Source: Neoceratodus forsteri
Taxonomy: Eukaryota; Chordata; Ceratodontiformes; Ceratodontidae
Reading direction: 5' to 3'
NCBI GenBank assembly: GCA_016271365.2
Contig: CM057456.1
Location: 888,766,001-888,830,000, forward strand
Length of the DNA: 64,000 nt
Part shown: one piece after another, positions 34,119 to 44,921 of the stretch
Position numbering within the stretch: position 1 is the stretch's first letter
How the letters are laid out: each line of letters starts with the position of its first letter
Position numbers and translations under genes: made by a program
The notes under the pieces: generated by a model
Databases searched by the model: none
What the model was told of the DNA's origin: nothing
The model's input: only the letters and a program-made list of their open reading frames with translations

Positions 34119-35341
34119 TATATTATTGCTCAAGCTCAATTAATATTAAATTTTCCTTTTTTTAAACTGCCACAGAACATGCTCATTTCCAGGGCATCTG
34201 TGTATGAGATATTCTTCACAGAATAAGAGTGTCTCATGTGCAGAGGAAAGGAGCACTCCCTCAATCTATAATAACAGACAGAATGCATTAAAAAAAATAG
34301 CTTCAGTGATCTTGTAACAGGGCAACTCACCTTAGCTGAAAACCAGTGTGGTCACTCCTGCATACTTTAATACTTTTGTCTTTGTAGATAATACCTTTGT
34401 CCTTTTTTTCTAGTCAAGATTTTTTTTTTTAAGAATAAATGTTTTAACTTTGAGGCATTGGTAACAGTAAAAGTATAGATAAATACTTTTCCGATCCTGT
34501 ACATTGTATGCTTACTGAGCTGTTTAAAGAACTGTAGTCTTCCTTTCTGTTAAAAATTGTTCTGCTACAAGTCAGGGAAAGGCAAAAAGATGTACGGCAT
34601 ACAGTACATGTTGTACTAAATAAAATTGCGTATAACATATTTATGCAATAGGTGTGGATACTGAGCTGTGTGATTAATTTATAAGTGCTAGTATGTGTAT
34701 ATATGTTCGGTTTTGCATTAATGTACACAGTAGACATATTACCACCATTCTCTCCTGTCAGCACTATTTCAAGAAACTTTCACTTTCCCTTACATCTCTT
34801 TCAGTAGTTCCCTCACACAGTGTCTCTGCTCAGTTCTGCGCCACTGCCTTAATTCTTTCAACTTATTCCAATTAAAAAGAGTTTTTTATTACCCTAAATA
34901 AAAAATATATTCTATTGCTCTGTTTCCCATGCTACCAATAGAATCAACAAGATATATTGACAGCAGCATTACTGTTGTCCTCATAACTCAATTGGTCCAA
35001 ACTGGGACAAAACTCCAGTTTAAAAAAAATCCTCAACTTCCCCCTGGGCCAGAGGGGCATGTGTCCCAGGTGTCTTGCAAATGGCCCTGGGTTAAAGCAC
35101 TGCCAGTTTTTTTTTCAAGGGTTTCAGCATTGTTCAGTCAGGATCTGGAAGTTTGCCAGCTGCCCCACCCCCTTCCCCTCAGAACTCACATCTCCCCCAT
35201 TTGCCAACCAACCCAAGGCTGATCCACTTGCCTGCTGTTTCTGTCACTGTGTGCTCCAGTTGGATTCGGAGCTCCTACTCTGGCTGCTTCTGTCACTCAC
35301 CTCAGTTGTACTGGTGCCCATCCTCACTCAGCTCTGCTGTC
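34119..35341. other. No gene seen
   Basis: AT-rich up to about 34950, then somewhat GC-richer. The open frames at 34929-35422 have no recognised domain. Confidence 0.45.
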
Positions 35342-35372
35342 TCATATCTCTCTCTCTCTCTCTCTCTCTCTC
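35342..35372. repeat. (CT)n microsatellite
   Basis: About 15 TC/CT units. It explains the SLSLSL open frames here. Confidence 0.95.
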
Positions 35373-35809
35373 GCAGCACTGCAGCACCGATAGTCTGCAC
35401 TGTCCCTGATGTCATGGACTGACACAGACTCAGACTGAGAGCCTAGGCATGCACGGCACTACTAAGACTCCACCTCCCAACCACACCATGTGTGTGCTCT
35501 GATTTCTCTCTCACTGATCAAGTGACTGACAAATTACAGGACAGTAAATGCACCTACAGTCAAGTCAGTTGTCAGAGCGTCATCAGAGCAAGTGAGAGTA
35601 TTACTGTTGGTCAGTTGAACATCTGAACCAGGCAAGATTCTGAAAAAAAGTAATATGGTACACATTAGTAGTGTACCATACAGAAAAAGCCCTTTTAAGG
35701 AGTAGTAGTGGTACTAGTGAGCAAAACAGTTAAACAATATACAGGTGGCCACTCTGCCTGTGAGGGCCTCATTTTGCTCTGTTGGTCTGCAGCAGCTGCT
35801 GCAGAGAAT

Positions 35810-35812
35810 GAA

Positions 35813-35845
<33 letters not shown>

Positions 35846-35885
35846 CAGACAGACAGAGACAGCGAGACAAAGAGACAAAGACAAG
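35810..35885. repeat. (GA)n-rich microsatellite
   Basis: GA repeats with AAAG, GACA and CAGA variants. Confidence 0.9.
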
Positions 35886-36364
35886 TACAGTTTTACAGTA
35901 AAAATATTGAGAGGGAGACATAAGTACAACAAAGTAAATTGGTGTCATCAGCTTACATCTCCTTTTTCCTTTCCTGGCTCTTTCTTTCTAATTTTAAAAA
36001 GCACTTACTGTTATTTGCCTACTTTGATAAATATAAAAAAAATACAATCTACAGGTGGGCAGCCACTAGACAGCCAGTGGTACTCAAGGTCTGGTCACTA
36101 TTTATTCATCAGCTAGACAGACAGCTAGTCTGCTCTGTTTCACAGAAACAGAATTTGCTGGAAGATAAGGATCACTTGGCCCATCCAAGCAGTTTGTCCA
36201 TTTTGTCCCCGCCTATACTATCACTGCAGACCCTACAGTACTCTATAATAATTTATTTCTGGCTACTTCAGTCTAGGTTTGCTCAGTTCTGCCAAGTGCC
36301 CCACTACACAGAATAGTCCATCAGTGCCTAATAACGTTGGAGAAAGAGAGTATGTTAAAACAGC

Positions 36365-36960
36365 ACTACTCAATTTTATGGGCTAATAACCTCTATTGTT
36401 TGTCTTGCTAAATATTCAAATTCGATCAGCAACCTGGGCCTGGCCTACTGCATGGGGGAGTTGTTTAAAAAAAAGCTCTGCTAATTTTTAAGAGCTAATA
36501 GCTTTTATTGTCTTGCCAAATAAATAAAATCAGTCAGTTACCTGGTACTATCCAGCTGTGCAGTCTGTCACTAAATCATACGGGCCTGCTGCACAGAGTC
36601 TGTCAGTGAAATCACTTGGGATGACACCGAAAGTTTGTTTAAAAAAAAGCCCTACTCACTTTTAAGGGCTAGTAGCCTTTATTGTCTTGCCAAATAAATA
36701 AAATCAATCAGCTGCTGGATCCTGCCAGGCTGCACACAATCTGTAAGTGAAATAGCTTGGGCTGGCACAGAAAGTTTGTTTAAGAAGAAAAACACCCTAC
36801 TCACTTTTAAGGGCTAAGAGCCTTTTTTTGCCAAATACATAAAATCACTCAGCTGACATCTTCATTCATTACCTTTTAAGGGCTAATAGCCTTTTTTTTG
36901 CCAAATAAATAAAATCACTCAGCTGACATCTTCATTCATTACCTTAGCCTACTTTTTTGT
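36365..36960. repeat. Diverged tandem repeats upstream of the hAT gene
   Basis: A unit with TTTTAAGGGCTAATAGCCTT and TTGCCAAATAAATAAAATCA recurs five times; its GGCTAATA-like word lies at 36381, 36493, 36667, 36812 and 36881. The spacing is uneven (112, 174, 145, 69), so it is an old array with losses. It lies 0.7 kb before the hAT transposase start and may be a subterminal repeat of that transposon. Confidence 0.8.
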
Positions 36961-37059
36961 CTGGTAGGCAGCTTAATCTGACTGTAGTACTGCAGGGGGG
37001 ACGGGGGGGGGGCAGCTAGCCTAAGCTGTCTGTCTGGGCTGTGGGTGGTTCTATACTGT

Positions 37060-37080
37060 GTGTGTGTGTGTGTGTGTGTC
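37060..37080. repeat. (GT)n microsatellite
   Basis: About ten TG units after a G-run at 36997-37012. Confidence 0.9.
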
Positions 37081-38231
37081 TGGTGGTTGAAATATCAGTA
37101 CTTAGTTTACTTACCCTATCATATGCTTGACTATTTAGAAGTTTTGAACACTTGTTCTTACCAGCTACAAAAAAAAGTAAAAGATTAAAGTCAGGTAAAC
37201 AAAGGACATATCAACAGATTCCACACCGCAAAAAAAAAACAATCCAACACTAGAAATTATTATAGCTATAAGAACATTTTTCAGAAAGACTAAAAATCCG
37301 CAGCTACTGTCTCAGTCAGAAGGAGAAGTAGTTATAGTAATTAGACATAGCAGCACAGCAGTTGCATTCTACAGTATTTCGGCATCTCTTCATGATTTAG
37401 AAAGCAGTCATATGCGATAACCAGCAATATATGGAAGGAGCACAGGTGGAGCAAATGGTAGAAAATGTTGCTCCTTTACAAGGTGCAGAATCATCTTATG
37501 CAACAAAGAACAAATCTCCAAGCAACCTTGACAATAGCGATTCTGGTCCTACATAGCCACAGAATTATAACTTCCTAGCAACTTATTTTGGTAAAAATGC
37601 AAATGCAAATGCACACAAACAGTCATTTCAAGCAGATTGCTTTAAAACATTCCGTTTGTTAGAATACTCAATTCAAGCAAATGTAGGCATTTGTTTCCCT
37701 TGTAGAGTATTTAGTACTAGAAATTGTAGGTTGTTTGGGGATGCTTTACTTTGCAAAGGATTCACAAGTTGGAAAAGAGCTACTAAATCATATAGGGAAC
37801 ATGATTCTTCAGCCATTCATTTGAGTAGCATGAGCTGCTGGTCAGAATTTGAATGTACAGATAAAACTGGCACTATAGAACAAGTCATTAACAGGGCAAG
37901 TTACAAAGCCATCCATGATCGGACAGAGTACATGAAGTTACTTGTGCAAATAACTAGATACTTAGGTAAACAGGGATTGGCTTTTTGGGGGACATAATGA
38001 GATCCCAGACAGCATAAACAAGGGAAACTTTCATGAACTCCTAGATATCATAAAAACATTGACCCCTTCCTTGCAAAATACAGACTACCAGAAAATACAA
38101 GTTATACATCACCAAATTCATTGAATAAATTAATTAGCAGCTGTTCTAAAGAAACACTTGATGTCATTATTCAGGAGATAATATCAGCAGCAAGGTTTTC
38201 TATCATGGCTAATGAAGCCAGAGATAGTAAA

Positions 38232-40318
38232 CAAGCATTTGTCAGTGCTGAATGTTGTCTTGCTGGCATTGGCATTGGTAGTGCAGGAGTTAGAGAGATG
38301 CTTAATAGGAATGGCAGTGAAATGTTGAACTGTCGCCAACCCCAATCCCACTCTGCAGAGACTGACAGGCATTGGGATGTGCCTTTAGGTCATCGGCCGT
38401 AACGCTCATGCTATTTCACCTCACCCTACCCTGCAGACACTGACAAGTGCTGCAGTGTGCCTTGGGATCTTCGGGCCTTACGCTCACCCTATTCCATAAG
38501 GAAATACGCAGAGATGAGTGCAGTATAGTTAGAAGGGGGTGAACTTTGTAGCCGAAGGCTCCAAGACACACCTCAATTCCTGTCACTGGCTGCAGGGTGG
38601 GGGTGGAATGGCATGAGCATTACAGCTGGCGATCCCAAGTCACACCCCTGATGCCTGTGAGTCTCTACAGGGTGGGGCATTATGGTTGGAAACTCTAACA
38701 CCCAAGGCATGTGTTGCTATTTTCACTCCAAATTTTCAACATGGGCTTTTTGAGACCCCACTTCATGAACAGTGGCACTATCAGTTTGTTAGCCGAAAGG
38801 TGATTTTGCACAGCGACTGCGCCATTTGGTGCCACAGGTGTGAAAACACATTTTGGCAGGATGTGAAAAATGACAGTTGTACTTTTCATGAGGAGGTTTA
38901 AAAAAATAGCAATGTTGAAAATCTGGAGTGAAAATATGAAAAATTGGTGAAGTCACGAGCATGCATAGAAACTGCACAACTCATGCCGTTAATACAATTA
39001 TTTTGGGGATTTTTTAAACCATATTTTCAACATAGGCATTTTGAGACCTCCCCTCATGAACAGTGGCACTGTGATTTTGTTAATCTGTCCTGAAAGTTGG
39101 TTTCCCACAGCAAACATGCCATTGCGTGCCACATGTGCGAAAACACATTTCAGGCAGGATGTGAAAAATGACAGCTGTACTGTTCATAAGGAGGTGTGAA
39201 AAAATGGCAATGTAGAAAATCTGGAGTGAAAATATTAAAAGTTGTCAAAGTTACAAACCTGCATGGAAACTGCACAATGCACACTTGTAATGCAGTCATT
39301 TTTTGGAATTTTTTCACCAAATTTGCAACATGGGCTTTTTCATACTCCACCTCATGAACAATGGCACTGTCATTTCATTAACTGGTCCCGAAAGGTGATT
39401 CCATGCAGTGACTGCAAAATCATCTTTAGGGACTGAGTAATGAGATGACAGTGCAAGTGTTCATTAGGTGGGTTCCCAAGAACCCCATGTTGAAAATCTG
39501 GTACCAAAATTTCCAAAAATAGCTGAGATAGCCACCTAAGTTGAAACCCTCCCCATTGCCTGCCATTATAAAGTTTACCGCATTTTGTTCGATTCCCAGT
39601 CAGCTTTGAAGAGATCAGATGTGTTCCCGCTCCTCAGAAGATCACAGTACTGGCCCTCCGGAGGTAAGTATGGAGTGAGCACACTGGGGGTGGGCTCCCA
39701 GTGTGCCATGAGTTTAGCAGGGATATGATGCTGACTGGGATTGGGCACCCCCATCGGCAAAGAAAGTGTGTGCAGGGGAGGAACATGATGTCGATGGGGA
39801 TCGGGCACCCCAGTTGGCAAACAAATTGAACTGGGGGGACATGCCAACATGGGGATTGGGCACCCCAATGTCAGCTTTGTGGGGACTGTGTGGTGGGTGG
39901 CAGGAACCACCATATTTATTGGAATGTTTCACTAGGAAAGGCACATAATGGAGCCTTGTCATCTGATTCTCTGATTTTGATGACACATGATTAGTGCGAA
40001 ACCAGTAGAGGTTATGTCTCTGTACTGCAGGGTGGCTATGAAATTTTAACCGTTGATACAATGCTATGTGAATAAACATTTTGTGCTTTATTACTTACGG
40101 TGCCTGGTTTTGCATTTTTCTACCTCATTGGAGTGGCAGATTTCTTTCAACTCTGTGGCTCTCTTTGAAAATGCTGTCATTGCTAGCATGCTCACTAATT
40201 GGTGGCTGAGGGACACACCCACTAAAGCATTCCCTGCATTCGCCAACAGTGACACACCTCTGAATGTGCTACTACTGCAAGATGTTGCTTGCACAAGTGC
40301 AAGACAACATAAAAATGT
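38232..40318. mobile_element. 2.1-kb non-coding insert in the hAT gene, with internal ~300-base repeats
   Basis: It lies between transposase residues that should be adjacent (ANEARDS.. and ..EQLAVCV). Near its ends ATGTTGTCTTGC (38252-38263) is inverted as GCAAGACAACAT (40299-40310). Inside, a unit with CATGGGCTTTTTGAGACC, GTGGCACT..TTTGTTA, GAAAGGTGATT and ATGTGAAAAATGACAG repeats at about 38735, 39025 and 39320, a period of about 290-300. The same text appears on the opposite strand at 63500-64000. The block CACTGGGGGTGGGCTCCCAGTGTGCC (39690) also recurs at 62970-63250. No coding frame is convincing. Confidence 0.65.
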
Positions 40319-40821
40319 GAACAGCTAGCAGTCTGTGTGCAGTATGTAAACACTGGGGGACAGATAATGGAAAGGTTTCTTGGGTTTACTAAAATGGATA
40401 AGTTTGATACTGTCATTAACACTGCTATTTTAGAAGACTGTTTAAAAAAATTAAATTGACAAACTGTTGTGTATTGCTTAGGGATACAATGGGACTTCTG
40501 TGATGAGTGGTCATGTAAGTGGAGTTGAAGAAAGATTTCAAATGTTTCATGATGAGGCAATTTATGTACATTGTTATGCCTATGAATTAAATCTTGTGCT
40601 TTGTAATACATGCAAAGAATTGCTAGAGGCACGTGTCTTCTCCCAAACTCTTGAGTCTTTATATGCTTTTTTTAGTGTTTTGATGAAACAGAACCAGCAA
40701 TTCATGAATGCACAATGGTACCTGGGTTAACACCAGCCGAACGTGTGCAGCTCTCAGATACCAGATGTTGTTGCAGACTGTGGTCAATTAATGCTGTGCT
40801 GAAAACATCTGATGTACTTTT

Positions 40822-41182
40822 TTTTTCCATATGCAGTTTCTGGGTTTTAGCGAGCTTTCTCCCAGCCCCTATGCCCACTCATCCCAGACATAGTGCATGC
40901 ATGTGGAGGCACACTCATGTATGCTGCTCGAGATGCCCCTCCCTTCCAGTTGCACCATTGACCTCCTGCACCAGCACTGAACCTCCATTTGGTGATGGTG
41001 GGACTATGAGCGGGTGACTCCACCCCTTACCCAAGAGAGGAGAGGAGAGCCAATGCTCGATAATGCTCCCACCCTCCCCCTGCCAGCACCCCAGCGACCC
41101 AAGATAATTCCCGAACCCAGGTCACTGGCATAGCTCAAGTTGTGGCATCCAGTGCCTCAACCCTCAGTGCCACCAGGCCAGC
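40822..41182 (-). mobile_element. tRNA-derived SINE with target duplication
   Basis: CTGATGTACTTT lies directly before (40809-40820) and after (41183-41194) this block. On the minus strand it starts GGCCTGGTGGCACTGAGGGTT (A-box-like) and has a B-box-like GGTTCGGGAATT 50 bases on. The other end, next to the left duplication, is an oligo-T run, which is poly(A) on the minus strand. It interrupts the hAT transposase frame; without it VLKTSD..VLLNCLDMGSDA reads on. Confidence 0.82.
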
Positions 41183-42085
41183 CTGATGTACTTTTAAATT
41201 GCTTGGATATGGGGTCTGATGCAACTGCTCATGGGTTACAAAAAAAGCTTATAAGCTAGGCAACAGTTTCCTTTCTCTTTGTGTTTCAGACACTACTGAT
41301 TACAACCCATGGGTTGTTTAAACTCCTGCAGAAAGAATTCCTTGATTTCTCAACTGCTGTAACTGCTGTTGAGGCTGTCACCACAACTCTGTCAGACATA
41401 CAAAATGAGGCAGAAGTCAATGACGTGTATAATAATAATTTGTGAGAAACATGTCATACAAATTGCACAGGTTTCAGAACATCACAAGTGTAAAAGAAAT
41501 TCTAGGCTAGATGATTTATTAATTGAAACAACTTTTGGATCACATGAAGTTACCCATAATGATGAATGTTTCCAATCCCATTTGTGGCATCCCAGCTTGG
41601 ACAGAATGATTGTGGAACTTGATAAAATATTTTCTACTGTAAACAAAGAAGTATTAACTGGCATTCAAGCTTTTTCACCTTCATCATCAAATTTTCTAAA
41701 CTTTGAGTCTCTAAAACATGTAGCTGATCATTACGGAATTGACATCTTATTTGAAGAAGTTGTTGCCAAGAACTTTGTGAAGCACTTTCAAACTGAGATG
41801 AAAGATATGACAGCATTTTATAATAAACTAGACTTTCTAATGTTTCTTTCCCTGAAAAAAATTAAAGTTGCAATGACTATCCCTGTCACAAGTTGTTCAT
41901 GTGAACATGGATTTAGTGTTCTGAGATGTCTGCACACTTGGTTTGATGCAACAATCAACCAGGAGAGGCTTGATGCTTTAACAGTTATGACAAGTGAGCA
42001 AGATACATTAATGTCAGTCTCTGCTGATACCATTATAGAAAGTTTTGCAACAATGTCAAAGAGACAACACCAACTAACTCACTAA

Positions 42086-42300
42086 CCCTATTGTGATATA
42101 CAGCAATGGTATTGCTTACCAGTTTGGACTAGTACTATACCAAATTGGCAAAAATTGTCAATCTACTGTTGAACAAAGGTAATATTTTCCCTCAGTCATA
42201 TCAGTGTGTATATGTACCAGTTTTAACACAGCAGGATAAACTACATCTGTAGCTCTCATAAAGTATTATGTACCAATAGTAAGATACAATTAATCACAGC
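42086..42300. other. hAT 3' non-coding sequence
   Basis: AT-rich sequence between the transposase stop and the tandem array. No distinct signal. Confidence 0.4.
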
Positions 42301-43570
42301 CTCTTTAATACTGAAACCCTGGGCATGACCTGTTCTCCTCCTGGCCTGCAAACTCACTGTTGACCAGTGGTGCCCTCCTCTGAAACTTGTGCATTACATT
42401 TGGTTTTAAAAGAGAGAATCAATCAGATTTACCTCATTTATTTATAAATTACATTATTGCCATGACCTATTGCACAAAGCATTTCAAAGGAGGTACATCC
42501 TCCACCAGTCGTACCAAAAGCAGGACCAACCTGTATTGAATTTTCCCTAGTCCTATGCAGTGATGTGTACCTATAATGTTGCACATCTCATTCATACTGA
42601 ATACCTTAGCATGATCTGTTCTGCTCCTGGCCTGCAAACTCACTCCAGATCAGTGGTGCCCCTCTCCGAAATCTGTGCAGCAAGTTTGGTTTTGAAAGGT
42701 AGGATCAACCAGATTTATTTCATACCTTTATACTTCATTATTACTATGGCCTACAGCACAAAGCATTTCAAGGAAAGTACATCCTCCACCAGTCACAAGC
42801 AAAGCAGGACCAACCTCTATTGTCTCCTCCCTAGTCCTCCTATGCAGTGTTATATACCTATAATGTTGCACATAATCACAGTCTCATTCATACTGAATAC
42901 CTTGGCATAACCTGTTCCCCACCTGGCCTGCAAACTCACTCCAGACCAGTGGTGCCTCTCTCCAAAATCTGTGCAGCAAGTTTAGTTTTGAAAGGCAGGA
43001 GCAATCAAGTTACCTCATAACTTTATAATTCATTTCACCATGACCTATTGTACAGAGCATTTCAAGGAAGATACTGTACATTCTAAACTAGTTGTAAGCA
43101 AAGCAGAAGCAACCAGTATTGTCTCCAAGTCCTATACAGTGTTATGTGCATATAATGTTGCATACAAGCACAATCTCATTCATACAGAATACCTGGGCAT
43201 GACCTGTAATCTCACACTTACCAGTGCTGCCTTTCTAAATCTTTCTTCTATGAAATCTGCCCAGCATGTTTGGGTTTTGTTTCAATGATACACTAAAGAA
43301 AAAGCATACAGAGACTCAAGAGTTTACTTTGTACTTATTAGCATGACCTGCTGTACAAAGAATTACAAGGAAGGTACATCCACCGCCAGTTGTAAGCAAA
43401 GCATGATCAACCCATGTTGTTGCCTCCCTAGTCCTATGCAATGGTATGTACCTATAAAATCACGCAGAATCACAATCTCCTTCATGAAGAATGCATGGGC
43501 CTTGACTTGTGCACAGCTCCTATTAATCATGCTACACTACTATCAGTTCTTGGCTTACTGGATCTCAGTG
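42300..43570. repeat. Tandem array, ~290-300-base unit, just over four copies
   Basis: A unit with GGGCATGACCTGTTCTCC, CCTGGCCTGCAAACTCACT, CATTTCAAGG..GGTACATCC and ATGCAGTG.TATGTACCTATA recurs. The GCATGACCTG word (variants) lies at 42325, 42609, 42904, 43198 and 43499: spacings 284, 295, 294 and 301. It directly follows the hAT pseudogene and directly precedes the L2-like element at 43.59 kb. It could be the 3' subterminal region of the hAT transposon or an independent satellite. Confidence 0.85.
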
Positions 43571-43588
43571 TGTAAAATGTAAAAGACA

Positions 43589-43970
43589 GTGGCCCTGGCT
43601 TTCTCTGAGCAGGCCACAGCTAACAGACCACCAGACTAACCCCCGGACAGATTCAGACAGCCCATCTGTGGCAGCCCATCTGTGGGCTTCCCAAGCTGCT
43701 CCTGTGGCCCTGGCTCTCTCCGAGCAGGCCACAGCTAACAGACCACCTGACTGACCCCCGGACAGATTCAGACAGCCCATCTGCGGGCTTCCCAAGCTGC
43801 TCCTGTGGCCCTGGCTCTCTCCGAGCAGGCCACGGCTAACAGACCACCCGACTGATCCCTGGACAGATTCAGACAGCCCATCTGCGGGCTTCCCAAGCTG
43901 CTCCTGTGGCCCTGGCTCTCTCCGAGCAGGCCACAGCTAACAGACCACCCGAATGACCCCAGGACGGATT
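43589..43970 (+). repeat. 5' tandem monomers of the L2-like element (101 bases)
   Basis: GTGGCCCTGGCTCTCTCCG starts copies at 43589, 43704, 43805 and 43906. Later spacing is 101; the first is 115 because AGCCCATCTGTGG is duplicated. Each copy holds GAGCAGGCCACAGCTAACAG and CAGATTCAGACAGCCCATCT. Tandem monomers at the 5' end of a LINE can act as promoters, as in mouse L1; here that role is inferred from position only. Confidence 0.85.
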
Positions 43971-44590
43971 CAGCCAAGGAACTGCCACCCAGACTCCCAG
44001 CTCCTAAGCCGTGGGATTCCAAGCTACTGGGCAGTTGGCACCCCACTAGCTGACGCTCGAGTCTGCAGACATGGATCCAATGCCTACAAGGTACAGCAAC
44101 TGCCACAACCAACCGGATTGCGAGCGCCCTCTCAGACCACACTCTGATTGGTCCCAGGCAAAAGCCGGCTTCTGCTCTTTGACATTAAACCCTAAAAATG
44201 TTTATGTTGGGACAAATGTTAAAAAGCTGAAGTGTTAACCCAGTCTGTAATTGAAAGGACTTGAATTGTGGTTTGGGAAAGAAATCTAGTGTTTACAGCC
44301 CTTTCTGCATACGCACACTGGCCCTAGACACTTTTGGGTACCAAAGTAATACATGTCCTTTTGTTCTGCAAATTTTGGACTCCTCGCTGTTCTGTCTAAC
44401 CCTTTATGTGAATCCCCTTTATTAATCCTCACTCTCCTTCTCCCCCTCAGCTGAGGAACTGCCACCCAGGCTCCCAGCTCCTAAGCCGTGGAATTCCCGG
44501 CTACCGGGCGGTCAGTGCCCCTCTAGCTGACGCTCGAGATCGCAGACATGGACCCAAGGCTCTACAAGGTACGGCAACTGCCGCAACTTT
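43971..44590 (+). repeat. Direct duplication in the L2-like 5' UTR
   Basis: A block of about 135 bases with GAGGAACTGCCACCCAGGCT, CAGCTCCTAAGCCGTG, CTAGCTGACGCTCGAG and CTACAAGGTACGGCAACTGC occurs at about 43975-44106 and again at 44453-44588. The second copy has a short frame starting ATGGACCCAAGGCTC (about 26 codons). CAAG|GTACGG would also fit a splice donor. The spacer (44107-44452) is unique. Confidence 0.8.
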
Positions 44591-44921
44591 TTCAACCGCC
44601 CCCCTACCCCACCTCCACTGATTATTAAATACAGTAGTTCCCACCAAAATATTAGTCCACGTCCCCTGGCGCAGTGCCCCACCAATAAAGACTTAGCTCG
44701 TGATCCCCCTCTTCTCTGTCCAGCCTCACAGGATCCAATTCTCAGGGCCTCACCTTACTAAAATGCATAGGCTCTCCTTGGCTGTGCCTTCACCACTAAA
44801 TATTTTTAATGCTATCAAATTCGGGTCGACCTGGATCGGAAAGCTACTGATAAGCTGCATTAATCCAGCAACCCCACTGGCCCCTGGGCTAATTGAGTGG
44901 CTCCTTTTTTGAGGTACCACC

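Larger units (their letters stand above)
37560..42085 (+). pseudogene. hAT transposase with TTF zinc finger (ZMYM1-like), interrupted
   Basis: hAT transposases cut and paste their element and have given rise to several vertebrate genes. The N-terminal TTF zinc finger is at about 37580-37830: QADCFKTFRLLEYSIQANVG, FPCRVFSTRN, GFTSWKRATKSYREHDSSAIH. A relic of the DUF4371 region follows (TSPNSLNKLISSC, then IIQEIISAARFSIMANEARD, to about 38230). A 2.1-kb insert intervenes; the frame resumes at about 40319 with EQLAVCVQYVNTG and ERFLGFTKMDKFDTV, then VHCYAYELNLVL (about 40570). A SINE interrupts again (40822-41182). The C-terminal dimerisation region ends at 42085: LKKIKVAMTIPVTSCSCEHGF (about 41860) with LRCLHTW and the NQERLDALTVM block. 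Stops occur as well as the insertions, so it is inactive. Confidence 0.87.

Noticed and set aside
35714..35932. Ser-Leu or Arg-Glu repeat protein
   Set aside because: Frames are made by the GA/CT microsatellite.
43565..44147. Minus- and plus-strand frames over the 101-base monomers
   Set aside because: Repeats without stops; no start context or domain.
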